A model generated the notes under the pieces. It did not search any database, had not been told where the DNA came from, and was given only the letters and a program-made list of their open reading frames with translations. A stretch of 64,000 bases of DNA, taken from assembly GCF_014203355.1 (NCBI RefSeq), contig NZ_JACHIR010000001.1, positions 2,978,038 to 3,042,037 of the forward strand, written 5' to 3'. The position numbers and the translations under genes are program-made. Below, in pieces: positions 55,959 through 64,000 of this stretch. Source of the DNA: Kutzneria kofuensis. GTDB taxonomy: Bacteria; Actinomycetota; Actinomycetes; Mycobacteriales; Pseudonocardiaceae. The number at the start of each line of letters is the position of its first letter. Position 1 is the first letter of the stretch.

Positions 55959-56629
55959 GCGGCACCGACCCGCAGCACGTAGCCGAGCCCGCGGACGGTG
56001 TGCAGCAGCCGGGGACCGTGCGCCTCGAGCTTGCGGCGCAGGGCGCTGACGTGCACCTCGACCAGGTTGGGGTCGTAGTCCTCGTAGCCCCAGACGCTGG
56101 TCAGGATCTGGGTCTTGCTGACGACACGGCCGCGCTGCGCGGCCAGGTAGCAGAGCAGCCGCAGCTCGGTGGCGGTGACGTCGACGGTCGCGCCGGCGTA
56201 GAGCACGACACCGGAGTCGGCGTCGACGAGCAGGTCGCCGATCTGCACGGCGGACGGCGTGCGGCCGAGCCGGCGCAGCACGGCGCCGACGCGGGCGACC
56301 AGCTCGGCGAGCACGAAGGGCTTGAGCACGTAGTCGTCGGCGCCGCCCTCGAGCCCGCGCAACCGGTCGGGCACGCCGTCGCGAGCGGTGAGCATCACGA
56401 CGCCGGCGTTGCTGGCCCGCCGGATCACCTCCAGCAGCTGGAAGCCGTCCCGGCCCGGCAGCATGATGTCGAGCACGACCAGGTCCGGCCGGAACTGGGC
56501 GAGGTCGGCCTCCAGCTCGCGGCCGTCCGGCCGGGCCAGCACCTCGTAGCCGCTGTCACGCAGGGCGGAGCGCACCGCGGCGCGAATCGCCTCGGTGTCC
56601 TCGACGATCAAGATCCGGGCGACCGACAC
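55955..56629 (-). CDS. OmpR/PhoB-family response regulator
   Basis: A 224-residue regulator. The receiver has the phosphoacceptor Asp54 (VVLDIMLPG), Thr81 and Lys103. The winged-helix DNA-binding domain spans about 128-222, with TATELRLLCYLA and the recognition region VEVHVSALRRKL. It is transcribed with the adjacent histidine kinase. It is divergent from a small lipoprotein gene, and a candidate binding site lies between them. The start is GTG. Confidence 0.94.
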   Translation of the reverse strand: MSVARILIVEDTEAIRAAVRSALRDSGYEVLARPDGRELEADLAQFRPDLVVLDIMLPGRDGFQLLEVIRRASNAGVVMLTARDGVPDRLRGLEGGADDYVLKPFVLAELVARVGAVLRRLGRTPSAVQIGDLLVDADSGVVLYAGATVDVTATELRLLCYLAAQRGRVVSKTQILTSVWGYEDYDPNLVEVHVSALRRKLEAHGPRLLHTVRGLGYVLRVGAA

Positions 56630-56681
56630 GACCCCATTCTGGTCGGCCCGACCGCCGCACGGGTGGCGGCTGGCCGACGTT

Positions 56682-56697
56682 TCAGCCTCCGCTCAGC
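56682..56697. promoter_or_regulatory. Candidate response-regulator binding site
   Basis: TCAGC at 56682-56686 and again at 56693-56697, an 11-bp period direct repeat as recognised by OmpR-family dimers. It is in the 90-bp divergent gap between the regulator and the lipoprotein gene. Confidence 0.45.
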
Positions 56698-56719
56698 TGG
56701 GGCCGGGACGGTGGTCGTC

Positions 56720-57109
56720 ATGACGCACTCCCTGACGCGAACCATCGGCGCGCTGGTCCTGACCGCGGCCGCCGGCCTGACCCTCGCGGCGTGCTCGACG
56801 GACGCCTCCGGCTCCCCCGCGCCGTCCACCTCCGCGACCGCGCCGTCGAAGAAGGCCAAGCAGCTGCCGGCCGGCGAGAGCCGGGTGACCGGCACGGTGG
56901 CCACGGTGTCCGGCGCGCAGCTCGTCGTCACCAAGAAGGACGGCAGCACTGAGACGTTGACCACTGACTCGGCGACGAGGATCCAGGGCGGTCCGCTGCA
57001 GCAGGGCCAGCGCGTGACCGCCGTGGTCAAGGGCGCGCAGGCATTGAGCGTGCGCGTCGCGCAGCCGCGGAGCACCAGCGCCGCGCCGACGACGACGCCG
57101 ACTTCCTGA
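56720..57109 (+). CDS. Small lipoprotein, unrecognised
   Basis: A 129-residue exported lipoprotein. The lipobox LAAC puts the lipidated cysteine at residue 25. A Ser/Ala/Pro linker follows, then a small beta domain (about 52-115) with VTGTVATVSGAQLVVTKKDG and VTAVVKG, resembling DUF5666-like or OB-type folds. The tail is Ser/Thr/Pro-rich. Divergence from the two-component system suggests that it is a target or a periplasmic partner of that pair. Confidence 0.8.
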   Translation: MTHSLTRTIGALVLTAAAGLTLAACSTDASGSPAPSTSATAPSKKAKQLPAGESRVTGTVATVSGAQLVVTKKDGSTETLTTDSATRIQGGPLQQGQRVTAVVKGAQALSVRVAQPRSTSAAPTTTPTS

Positions 57110-57152
57110 CGGCCTGGGTGCCTCACGGCCGCGTGTCTGGGACGATGGTCGC

Positions 57153-57743
57153 GTGGCGGCTCGGCAGACCCAGGTGCGATGGGTGCTGATCCTGCTGGTC
57201 ATCGGGCTGGTCGGGATCGGTGCGGCGGTGCTCGTGTGGTGGCCGACGCTCGGCTTCCCGAACACCGACGCTCCGTCGGCCGTGCACACCAAGGCGACGG
57301 TGGTGACCTCGGCGCAGTGTGGCAGCGCGAACGCGCACGACACGGTCGAGGTCACCGTCGACGGCGGCAAGAAACAGGTGCCGCTGGACGGCTGCGGGCA
57401 GGCCAAGGGCACATCGCTGGACGTCGTCATCACGGGCGAGAACGGCCAGCTCAGCGCCCATCCGGCCGACGCGGCGCAGGTCGGCGGCAACCGCGACGGC
57501 CGGTTGACGGCGGTGCTGCTGTGCCTGAGCGCCGTGGCCGGCGCGCTGTACGCCTACTTAATCCGGTACCAGCCAGTTCCGAAAACCGCTACGGCAGCGC
57601 CCGCGCCCGTGATCGGGGCGGACGAGCCGGAGGTCCTGCCCGAGGCGCCCGCCGAACCGGCGGCCGTGACCGACGAGGAGCCGGCCGGCGAGGACGACAA
57701 GGTCGAGGAGAACGCGGAGCCGAGCAACACGCCGGCCAGCTGA
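57153..57743 (+). CDS. Two-helix membrane protein with acidic tail, unrecognised
   Basis: A 196-residue protein. Membrane helices lie at about 10-30 and 112-131, the loop between them has two cysteines (CGSA and GCGQ) that may form a disulfide, and the C-terminus is a long Ala/Pro/Glu acidic tail in the cytoplasm. I know no named family. The GTG start lies 43 bp after the lipoprotein gene. Its stop abuts the stop of the convergent next gene with no gap: TGATCA serves both. Confidence 0.7.
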   Translation: MAARQTQVRWVLILLVIGLVGIGAAVLVWWPTLGFPNTDAPSAVHTKATVVTSAQCGSANAHDTVEVTVDGGKKQVPLDGCGQAKGTSLDVVITGENGQLSAHPADAAQVGGNRDGRLTAVLLCLSAVAGALYAYLIRYQPVPKTATAAPAPVIGADEPEVLPEAPAEPAAVTDEEPAGEDDKVEENAEPSNTPAS

Positions 57744-58496
57744 TCACGACCAGCGGACCTGGACCTTGTCGGACCAGAGCGACGCGAGCCCCTCGTCCCC
57801 GGTGAGGCCGTGCCAGGGACGGCGGTTCCAGAGCGACAGGTACAGCTCCTCGGCGGTGCCCGCGACGGTGCTATCAGCGTCGACGGGTGCCGGAACACGT
57901 GAGGCGACCGGGCGCTCGGGGCCGTAGCGGACGAGCCAGTTGTCGCCGGTGTCGGTGGCGCTGACCAGCACAGACCGTTCCTCGTCGGCGTGCAGCCGGC
58001 GGTTGCGGGGCAGGAAGCCGCACAGCATCTCGTCGACTCCGTCGGCGGCCAGCGGGGACGGGATCGGCGAGCGCAGCCCAGCGGCGGCCTCGGCGTCGAC
58101 GCTGTGGATGGTGGTCTCGTGCGCCTGTCGACGGGCCCAGAAGGACGATCCCGACGGCGCGGTCCGCATGAACTTCCAGCAGTCGAGGTCGGCGGGCGCC
58201 GCGGTCAGGACGTCCACCAACCCGGTCACGCCGTCACGGAACCAGGCGATCAGGCCGCCGTCGTCGGGCAGCTCGTCGGCGATGTCGTGCGGCTCGGCGA
58301 GATCGATGGGCTCGGTCCGGGCCTGCCCGACGATCGTGGCGGCCCAGCGGTGCACGCCACCGAGGTGCAGCAGCAGGTCCCGAACGACCCAGTCCGGGCA
58401 GGTCGGCACGGGTGCGGCCAGGCCGGCCCGCTCCGCGGCGGCGGCGAGCCGCTCGCCCTGGCCGCCGACGGCGGCGATCCACTCACGCGTGTCCAT
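57744..58496 (-). CDS. Maleylpyruvate isomerase family (MDMPI/DinB-like) protein
   Basis: A 250-residue protein of the mycothiol-dependent maleylpyruvate isomerase N-terminal family. PVPTCPDWVVRDLLLHLGGVHRW (split as PVPTCPDWVVRDLLLHLG and GVHRW) and ARRQAHETTIHSVDAE carry the metal-binding His residues of the DinB-like helix bundle, followed by an SCP2-like C-terminal domain. Many members have no known substrate. The ATG gives a normal N-terminus. It abuts the convergent membrane protein gene. Confidence 0.85.
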   Translation of the reverse strand: MDTREWIAAVGGQGERLAAAAERAGLAAPVPTCPDWVVRDLLLHLGGVHRWAATIVGQARTEPIDLAEPHDIADELPDDGGLIAWFRDGVTGLVDVLTAAPADLDCWKFMRTAPSGSSFWARRQAHETTIHSVDAEAAAGLRSPIPSPLAADGVDEMLCGFLPRNRRLHADEERSVLVSATDTGDNWLVRYGPERPVASRVPAPVDADSTVAGTAEELYLSLWNRRPWHGLTGDEGLASLWSDKVQVRWS

Positions 58497-58513
58497 GACC
58501 GCGAGCCTGCCAC

Positions 58514-59731
58514 TCAGGCGACGTCGGCGGAGCTGGCCAACCAGGTGTTGCACTGGGCGAGGCTGTTGCGCTGGAAGCCCGAATTCCACCAGCCGCTGGC
58601 GTGCTCGTCGGTTCCGTGGTCGCGCGGCGGGCCGTTGTGGTCGCCGCGGTCCTGCGTGGTCTGCGCCTCGTGCGTGATGTTGCCGTCCACGTCGCCACGG
58701 CCGGACGTGGACGCCAGGAACATGCCGGAGAAGCACTGCGCCTCGAGTTCGAACCGGCGGGACATCTCCTGGCGGTCGTCGTCGGTGCGCGCGTTGTTGG
58801 CCTCCCGCCCGTATGCGGTGTCGATGCCGGACATGTCCTGCACGTGATGCCCGTACTCGTGCGCGAACAACGCGAGGTAGACGCCGGGGTGGGCACCGTA
58901 CAGATCGGTCTGGATGGCGGCGAAGGGCATGTAGATGGTGTTGTTCGTCGGGCAGTAGAACGCGGCGACCCGGCCGCTGGCGGCGGACTCGGAGCCGCAG
59001 GGGCTGTTCCAGGTGGCGCCACCGGGGAAGGCCAGGTTCGCCTCGAAGAACGGCAGGCCGGCGGCCTTCATCACGGGTGCCCACGCGGCGTCCAGGCAGG
59101 GCAGCGCGCTGCGGAAGAACCGCTCGGCACCAGCCGGATCGGTCGTCCACCGCGCGAGCTTGCAGGTTGTCGCCGGCAGGCCGCCGACGTCGAACAGCGG
59201 ATTGTCGGCCAGCCTGGCCACCGGCTGCGGCCCGGCCGGCTGGGTGCTGGTGGCCGGCGGTCGGGACGTCTGCCGGCTGGTCGTCGGCAAGGGCGTGGTC
59301 GTGGTCCGGTGCGTGGTGGTCCGCTTCGGCGACGTGGTGGCTGTCGTCGGTTCGGGCGTCCACGTCGTGGTCGCCGAGGCGCCGGAGTTGGCCGCGGGCT
59401 GGGAGCCGCCGAAGTGGCTCAGGCCGATCGCCGCAATGACGACCAGGACGACCGCCACCAGCACGATCGCCACGATGGGGCCGCGCGAAGGCCGCCTTGG
59501 TGGCGGCTGGCCGTGCCAAGCGCTCGTTGGTGGCGGCATCACTGGTGCTACGACGGGCGGCCGCGACCAGTTCACCGGCGGCGGTGCGACCGGCGGAGGC
59601 GGTGGGTAGCCCGGCGCGTACGGACTGCCGGGCGGATACGGACTGGGCACCGGCGGCGGCAGCGGGCGAGCCGACGGGACCTGTGGCGGCACGCCGCCGT
59701 AGCCGGGTTGCCAGCCGGGCGGCTGGGTCAC
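58514..59731 (-). CDS. Membrane-anchored neutral zinc metallopeptidase (copy 3)
   Basis: A 405-residue protein. It has a cytoplasmic proline-rich tail (1-80), one membrane helix (85-104), a Thr/Pro linker and an extracytoplasmic zinc peptidase domain with HEYGHH at 291-296 and downstream Glu in ELEAQCFSG. Six cysteines are conserved in all three paralogs here, suggesting disulfides. It resembles the YpfJ/KPN_02809 putative neutral zinc metallopeptidases. The GTG is preceded by GGGGGAG 8 nt upstream. It is the third gene of a tandem operon. Confidence 0.88.
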   Translation of the reverse strand: MTQPPGWQPGYGGVPPQVPSARPLPPPVPSPYPPGSPYAPGYPPPPPVAPPPVNWSRPPVVAPVMPPPTSAWHGQPPPRRPSRGPIVAIVLVAVVLVVIAAIGLSHFGGSQPAANSGASATTTWTPEPTTATTSPKRTTTHRTTTTPLPTTSRQTSRPPATSTQPAGPQPVARLADNPLFDVGGLPATTCKLARWTTDPAGAERFFRSALPCLDAAWAPVMKAAGLPFFEANLAFPGGATWNSPCGSESAASGRVAAFYCPTNNTIYMPFAAIQTDLYGAHPGVYLALFAHEYGHHVQDMSGIDTAYGREANNARTDDDRQEMSRRFELEAQCFSGMFLASTSGRGDVDGNITHEAQTTQDRGDHNGPPRDHGTDEHASGWWNSGFQRNSLAQCNTWLASSADVA

Positions 59732-59753
59732 TGACGTTCTCCCCCTGGATGAG

Positions 59754-60884
59754 TCACTGCACGTCGGCGCTGCTGGCCACCCAGGTGTTGCACTGGGCGA
59801 CCGTCTTCTTCACGAAGCCCTGGGTCCACCACGCCGACGCGTGCTCGCTGGTGCCGTGGTCGCGGCGCTCGCCGGGCTGGTCGCCGCGGTCCTGCGTGTT
59901 CTGGGCGTCGCGCGCGACGGTGTTGTCGACGGAGCCGCGGCCGGCAGCGGCGGCGAGGAACAGCCCGGAGAAGCACTGCGCCTGCAGCTCGATCCGGCGG
60001 GACACCTCGAGGCTGGCGGGGCTGTCGGGGTCGACGCCGTCGTATTCCTGTTTGTGGGCGGCCGTCAGCACGCCGCTGAGGTCCTGCACGAAGTGGCCGT
60101 ACTCGTGCGCGAACACGGCGAGGTAGGCGCCGGGCCGGTTGCCGATCTCGTCGGTCTGCAGCCCAGACATCGGCATGTACAGCGTCTGGTCGCCGTTGCA
60201 GTAGAACGCCGCGGCCTCTTCCTGCGACACGGAGCCGCAGGGGCTGCTCCACGTCTTGCCGCTGGGGAACGCCAGCTTCGGCTCGTGGAACGGCAGGTTC
60301 ACGGACTGCAGCACGGGCTGCCACGCCCGGTCCAGGCACGGCAGCGCCGCGGTGAAGTACGCGTTCGACGCGGCCGGCACGGACTGCCAGCGTGGCAGCG
60401 TGCAGGTCACCGGTCCGGGCCCGGCGGCGGTGAACAGCGGGTTGTCGCCGAGCTTGTCGACGCCGCCGTCGGTGCTGCCGGCGCCGGGCGAGTTCGTCGG
60501 CACGGAGGTCGGCAGGTTGGTCGGTGTCGGCGCGGTGCGCTGCCGGCTGCGGCCGTGCCCGCTCAGGCCGATCACGGCGACGCCGAGTACCACGAGTCCG
60601 ATCAGGAACAGCGTGACGAACGGGCGCCGCGAAGGCCGCCTTGGTGGCGGAGGCGGCGGGTAGGGCGACAGTCGCTGCGGCGGACCCAGCGGACCGTGGG
60701 CGTGTACCGGCGGCGGCATGACGGGCCGTGCCGGCGGCATCGGATAGGGGTTGTAGCTGGGCGGCGGCTGCTGGCCGTAGTACGGGTTGGGCGGGGGCGG
60801 CGGCTGCATTCGCGGCGGGTACGGGCTTGGGAGCGGCGGCGGCAACGGGCCCTGCGGCACGTTGCCGGAGTTCCACGGATTCAA
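59754..60884 (-). CDS. Membrane-anchored neutral zinc metallopeptidase (copy 2)
   Basis: A 376-residue paralog with the same plan: proline/tyrosine-rich cytoplasmic tail (about 1-95), one helix (about 100-120), a linker, then a zinc peptidase with AHEYGHFVQ and ELQAQCFSG. The TTG start is inferred because TTGA overlaps the upstream stop and GGGGGA lies about 6 nt upstream, like the site of the next gene. The reading frame stays open far upstream, but that region belongs to the first paralog in another frame. Confidence 0.85.
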   Translation of the reverse strand: MNPWNSGNVPQGPLPPPLPSPYPPRMQPPPPPNPYYGQQPPPSYNPYPMPPARPVMPPPVHAHGPLGPPQRLSPYPPPPPPRRPSRRPFVTLFLIGLVVLGVAVIGLSGHGRSRQRTAPTPTNLPTSVPTNSPGAGSTDGGVDKLGDNPLFTAAGPGPVTCTLPRWQSVPAASNAYFTAALPCLDRAWQPVLQSVNLPFHEPKLAFPSGKTWSSPCGSVSQEEAAAFYCNGDQTLYMPMSGLQTDEIGNRPGAYLAVFAHEYGHFVQDLSGVLTAAHKQEYDGVDPDSPASLEVSRRIELQAQCFSGLFLAAAAGRGSVDNTVARDAQNTQDRGDQPGERRDHGTSEHASAWWTQGFVKKTVAQCNTWVASSADVQ

Positions 60885-61777
60885 CTGACGTCCCCCTGCG
60901 GCGCCGACCACGTGTTGCACGCGGCGGTCTTGTTCTCCTGGTACCCGATCTGCGCCCACCGACCCTGGTGCGCCGCGGTGCCGTGGTCCTTCTCGCCGCC
61001 ACCGTCGGCGAACGCGGCGGCGCCGTCGCCGGCCATCGACCGGCTGATCGAGCCACGGCCGGCAACGCTGGCGAGGAACATACCGGCGAAGCAGTTCGCC
61101 TGCAGCTCTAACCGGCGAGAAAGCTCCAGCCCGGCCTCGGTGTCGCGGCCGGCGCTCTGCTCGCGGCGAGATTCGGCGAGCAGGATGCCGCTCATGTCCT
61201 GCACGTGGTGCCCGTACTCGTGGGCGAGCACACCGAGCACCACCGCCGGGATGCCGTCGGTGCCGTCGAGCACGGACTCCACGGGCATGTGCAGCTCGTT
61301 GTCGGCGCCGCAGTAGAACGCGACCGGGGTGCCGTCGCCACGTGAGCGGCACGAGCCGGAGTTGTCGTCCATGGTCAGCTTCGTCGGCTCGAACGGCATG
61401 TTCAGCTCGGTGATGACCGGCTTCCACGCGGCGTCGAGACAGGTGAGCTCCGCCGTCAGGTACGCGCGTAACTGCTCCACCGCGCGGCCGAACTTGGGGA
61501 GCGTGCACGTGTTCTGCGCGAGCGACGTGGAGTAGGTCAGCAGCGGGTTGGTCGCCAGGGCCACGACCTGTCGCGGCGCCTCCGGCTGCGCGACACCGGC
61601 GACCGCCTCGGTCGGACGGAAGTAGTCGACGCCGAACACAAGCGCCAGCACGAGTCCCAGAGCACCGAGCGAGACGAACCGTTCCACGGGTGTCCGCTGT
61701 GGAATCCGTTTCGGAGTGGCACTCGGAAGATGACCGGGTTCCCGCAGTGGATCGTCGAACGCGCCCCGGTTGTCCAT
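60881..61777 (-). CDS. Membrane-anchored neutral zinc metallopeptidase (copy 1)
   Basis: A 298-residue paralog with a short basic N-terminus instead of the proline-rich tail, one helix (about 34-51), then the peptidase domain with LAHEYGHHVQDMSG and LQANCFAGMF. It starts the three-gene tandem and overlaps copy 2 by 4 bp. All three keep the same six-cysteine pattern, so they arose by duplication. The ATG is about 80 bp from the divergent DUF2207-like gene. Confidence 0.87.
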   Translation of the reverse strand: MDNRGAFDDPLREPGHLPSATPKRIPQRTPVERFVSLGALGLVLALVFGVDYFRPTEAVAGVAQPEAPRQVVALATNPLLTYSTSLAQNTCTLPKFGRAVEQLRAYLTAELTCLDAAWKPVITELNMPFEPTKLTMDDNSGSCRSRGDGTPVAFYCGADNELHMPVESVLDGTDGIPAVVLGVLAHEYGHHVQDMSGILLAESRREQSAGRDTEAGLELSRRLELQANCFAGMFLASVAGRGSISRSMAGDGAAAFADGGGEKDHGTAAHQGRWAQIGYQENKTAACNTWSAPQGDVS

Positions 61778-61861
61778 CTACGCCCTCTGCTCGTGGGCCG
61801 CATTCGCCCCGATCGTGGATATCGCCGCAAGGATAGGCGGGCTGCACTATTGTCCGCTCCC

Positions 61862-63514
61862 GTGTTCACCAACTGGGGCCTGGCCGTGGCCACCCTCACG
61901 TTCTCCGCAGGCGCGCTGTTCGCCCCGCACGCCGCGGCGCCGGCCGACGGCGGCGTGCAGTCGCAGGTCGCGCTGAAGGTCGAGCGGGACGGCAAGCTCA
62001 CGGTCAGCGAGAAGGTCACCGTGCCGGCCGGCAGGTCCGCGAACCGGACCGCGCCGCTGCGGCTGACCGCAGGCCCCGACACCGAACGCGTGTACACCGT
62101 CGCGCAGGCGAAGGTGACCGGGAACGGCAGCGTGTCGGCGGACGACCAGAACCTGACGGTGCACCTGGGCGCGGGCGAGTCGACCGTCAGCTACGTGGTC
62201 GACGGCGCCGTCGCGGACCAGGGGTCGCACGAGGACGTGCGCTGGCAGGTGGCCAGCGGTTGGGACGTGACGATCGATCGGCTCACGGTGTCCGTGGTGA
62301 CGCCGGCTGAGCCACAGTCCATCACCTGCCTGGCGGGCGATCCGGACTCGACGACCGCGTGCGGGCTGTCGCAGATCGGCGAGGGCGGCGTGCCGACCGC
62401 CGAGCAGGACACGCTGACGCCCGGCCAGCGTGTCGACTTCGCGGTCGGCCTGCCGAACGGCACGGTGCCGGTGAACGAGCGCGTGGAGGCGACCAACGCG
62501 CTGGCGTCGGCGTTCGCGCTGACCCCGGAGACCGGCATCGGCCTGCTGGTGCTGGTCGTGCTGCTGCTGGCGGGCCTCGGTCTGCTCTGGTATGCCCGCG
62601 GCCGCGACGCGAAGGCGCTCGCCGGTGACGTGGGTGCGGTGGAGGTGCTGGCCAAGGACACGGGCGGCCGCGTGGCGTTCGCCTCCCCCGACGGCGTGCT
62701 GCCGGGCCAGGTCGGCACCGTGATCGACGAGCACGTGGACGTCGTGGACGTGACGGCGACCGTCATCGACCTGGCCGTGCGCAACTACCTGTGGATCGAC
62801 GAGGTGCCCGGCGACGGCGTGCTCGACTGGCGCATCGTGCGCCGCAACCCGGCCGACGACTCGCTCACGGCGTACGAGAAGGCGGTGTACTCGTCGCTGC
62901 TCGGTGACGCCGACCAGGTGCAGCTGTCGCAGCTGCGCGGCAAGGGCGTGGACCTCACGGCGGTGCGCAACGCGCTGTACTCGGACGTCGTGGCCAAGGA
63001 GTGGTTCGCGCGCCGGCCCGACACCGAGCGCAGCCGCTGGTGGTGGGGCGGCATCGGCATCGTGGCGCTCGGCATCGTGCTCACGGTGGTGCTGGCGTTG
63101 ACGATCGGCCACGCGCTGCTCGGCCTCGCCGTGGTCATCGCGGGCGCGGCGCTCGCCGCGGGCTCGCGGTCCATGCCGGCGCGCACCCGGCGCGGCAGCG
63201 CGTTGCTGCACCAGGTGCGCGGTCTGCTGACGTACCTGACGACCGTGTCGCCCACGGACATCCCGGACAGCGACCGGGAGATGGTGTTCTCCCGGTCGCT
63301 GCCGTACGCGGTCGTGCTGGGCGAGACCGACCGGTGGCTGGCGGCGTTCCGCGGCCTCGACCCGGACGCCGACGGCACACCCGGCCTGTACTGGTTCGGC
63401 GAGGCGGAGCAGGCCCGCGACCTGGACCGCTTCGCGACCCGGTTCCCGGCGTTCCTCAGCTCCCTGGACGGGGTGCTGGCGCAGAGCGGTCACCTTCGCT
63501 CGTTGAAGGCTTAG
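61862..63514 (+). CDS. DUF2207-like predicted membrane protein
   Basis: A 550-residue protein. It has an N-terminal signal/anchor (about 5-25), an extracytoplasmic beta-rich region (about 30-215), a helix at about 221-243, a cytoplasmic stretch, and a helical pair near 400-440. This matches the overall plan of DUF2207 membrane proteins. The GTG start is 8 nt after TATTGT (61848-61853), a -10-like hexamer, so the message may be leaderless. Its 3' end overlaps the convergent M1 peptidase gene by 59 bp. Confidence 0.7.
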   Translation: MFTNWGLAVATLTFSAGALFAPHAAAPADGGVQSQVALKVERDGKLTVSEKVTVPAGRSANRTAPLRLTAGPDTERVYTVAQAKVTGNGSVSADDQNLTVHLGAGESTVSYVVDGAVADQGSHEDVRWQVASGWDVTIDRLTVSVVTPAEPQSITCLAGDPDSTTACGLSQIGEGGVPTAEQDTLTPGQRVDFAVGLPNGTVPVNERVEATNALASAFALTPETGIGLLVLVVLLLAGLGLLWYARGRDAKALAGDVGAVEVLAKDTGGRVAFASPDGVLPGQVGTVIDEHVDVVDVTATVIDLAVRNYLWIDEVPGDGVLDWRIVRRNPADDSLTAYEKAVYSSLLGDADQVQLSQLRGKGVDLTAVRNALYSDVVAKEWFARRPDTERSRWWWGGIGIVALGIVLTVVLALTIGHALLGLAVVIAGAALAAGSRSMPARTRRGSALLHQVRGLLTYLTTVSPTDIPDSDREMVFSRSLPYAVVLGETDRWLAAFRGLDPDADGTPGLYWFGEAEQARDLDRFATRFPAFLSSLDGVLAQSGHLRSLKA

Positions 63515-64000
63515 GCGTCCAGTCCGGGTGGCCCGGCATCGGCGGCGTGGTGCTGCCGTACAGCCAGTCCCGCAGGAACGGGCCCAGGTCCTTGCCGCCG
63601 ACGCTCGTCGCCACCCTGATGAAGTCGGCGCTGGTGGCGGAGCCGTCGCGGTAGCGGTCCAGGTAGGTGTCGACGATGCGGTGGAACACCTGGTCGCCGA
63701 CCTTCTCGTGCAGCGCGTAGACCACCAGCGAGCCCTCGCCGCGGCCGACCCCCAGCAGCACGTCCGGCCGGGTCGGGTTCGCCGGCGTGATGCCCAGGGA
63801 CCGCGCCTTGGGATCCAGCACCTCGTACGCCCACCTGAACGCGTCCGCGAGGGACTGGCCGCCGTGCTCGGCGCTGTAGAGGTGGTCGAAGTAGCTCGCG
63901 AAGCCCTCGCTGAGCCAGATGTCGTTCCAGTCGGCGATGCCGGCGGAGTCGCCGAACCACTGGTGCGCCAACTCGTGCACGACCACGTAGCCGTTCTCCG
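63456..64000 (-). CDS. M1 family aminopeptidase, N-terminus beyond window
   Basis: The last 181 residues of a zinc aminopeptidase. The active site is complete: HELAHQWFGD with two zinc His and the catalytic Glu, and the third zinc ligand Glu in WLSEGFASY. The frame is open through the right edge (ENGYVVVHEL), so the gene continues upstream outside the window. After the active site only a short helical region and a Pro/Ser-rich tail remain, as in the shorter actinobacterial M1 enzymes that lack the long C-terminal domain. Confidence 0.92.
   Translation of the reverse strand, partial: ENGYVVVHELAHQWFGDSAGIADWNDIWLSEGFASYFDHLYSAEHGGQSLADAFRWAYEVLDPKARSLGITPANPTRPDVLLGVGRGEGSLVVYALHEKVGDQVFHRIVDTYLDRYRDGSATSADFIRVATSVGGKDLGPFLRDWLYGSTTPPMPGHPDWTPKPSTSEGDRSAPAPRPGS

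Noticed and set aside
54496-55965. Upstream in-frame extension of the exoprotein across the histidine kinase gene
   Set aside because: The extension is an Arg/Pro-rich alternative frame of the kinase. A GTG with a good ribosome site directly before a signal peptide defines the true start at 54495.
60885-61847. Upstream in-frame extension of zinc peptidase copy 2
   Set aside because: It lies in another frame of copy 1; a TTG overlapping the copy 1 stop with GGGGGA upstream is a better start.

Overview
The window is GC-rich actinobacterial chromosome, most likely from the order Pseudonocardiales; I do not assign a genus. The evidence is coding sequence rich in G/C at third positions, many GTG and TTG starts, an F420H2:NADP oxidoreductase, a mycothiol-type MDMPI-fold enzyme, and a core gene order matching the mycobacterial glnE-glnA2-Hip1-panB-RNase H/phosphatase-zinc ribbon-Nif3-CobC-PtpA-SURF1-CobD neighbourhood (about Rv2221c to Rv2236c), with the same relative strands. 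Both ends are cut: glnE runs off the left edge and an M1 aminopeptidase off the right edge.

Layout. Positions 1-5140 (all minus) hold glnE, a small membrane protein coupled to a Pit phosphate transporter, a class I glutamine amidotransferase and a GNAT acetyltransferase. Positions 5203-10855 are a complete minus-strand rRNA operon (16S-23S-5S) with promoters, boxA-like leader elements, 16S and 23S processing stems and a strong terminator. A 1275-residue glycosyltransferase/FkbM protein ends about 30 bp upstream of the rRNA promoter. Positions 15138-23890 carry glnA2, an MFS transporter, a DUF222 protein with an eroded HNH end, a Hip1-like lipoprotein hydrolase, nadE and panB.

Positions 23925-26019 are npdG and an RNase II-type nuclease. 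Positions 26103-33884 are a tight seven-gene minus-strand cluster that looks like the core of a Gram-positive type IV secretion machine: small two-helix protein, TcpE/PrgI-like protein, VirB4-like ATPase, VirB6-like polytopic protein, TcpC/VirB8-like protein, lysozyme plus NlpC/P60 wall hydrolase, and a soluble protein. No relaxase, coupling ATPase, integrase or att site is visible. A divergent gene encodes a probable ribbon-helix-helix protein preceded by 21-bp-period repeats. Then come rnpB (RNase P RNA) and a sulfur operon made of a putative leader peptide, sfnG and an FMN reductase.

Positions 37182-44713 return to the conserved block: the four-gene overlapping operon RNase H/phosphatase, zinc ribbon, Nif3 and CobC; then divergent PtpA, fructosamine kinase, DUF1349 and SURF1; then convergent CobD. 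Positions 44782-51652 are jetA-jetB-jetC of a Wadjet-type SMC defence operon, closed by a terminator with no jetD nuclease gene after it. The right end has a secreted beta-helix/PKD exoprotein, a two-component system divergent from a small lipoprotein with an 11-bp-period repeat between them, an MDMPI enzyme, three tandem paralogous membrane-anchored zinc metallopeptidases, a DUF2207-like membrane protein and the M1 aminopeptidase.

The strongest leads for something new are the JetABC cassette without JetD and the relaxase-less type IV secretion-like cluster set into housekeeping sequence.
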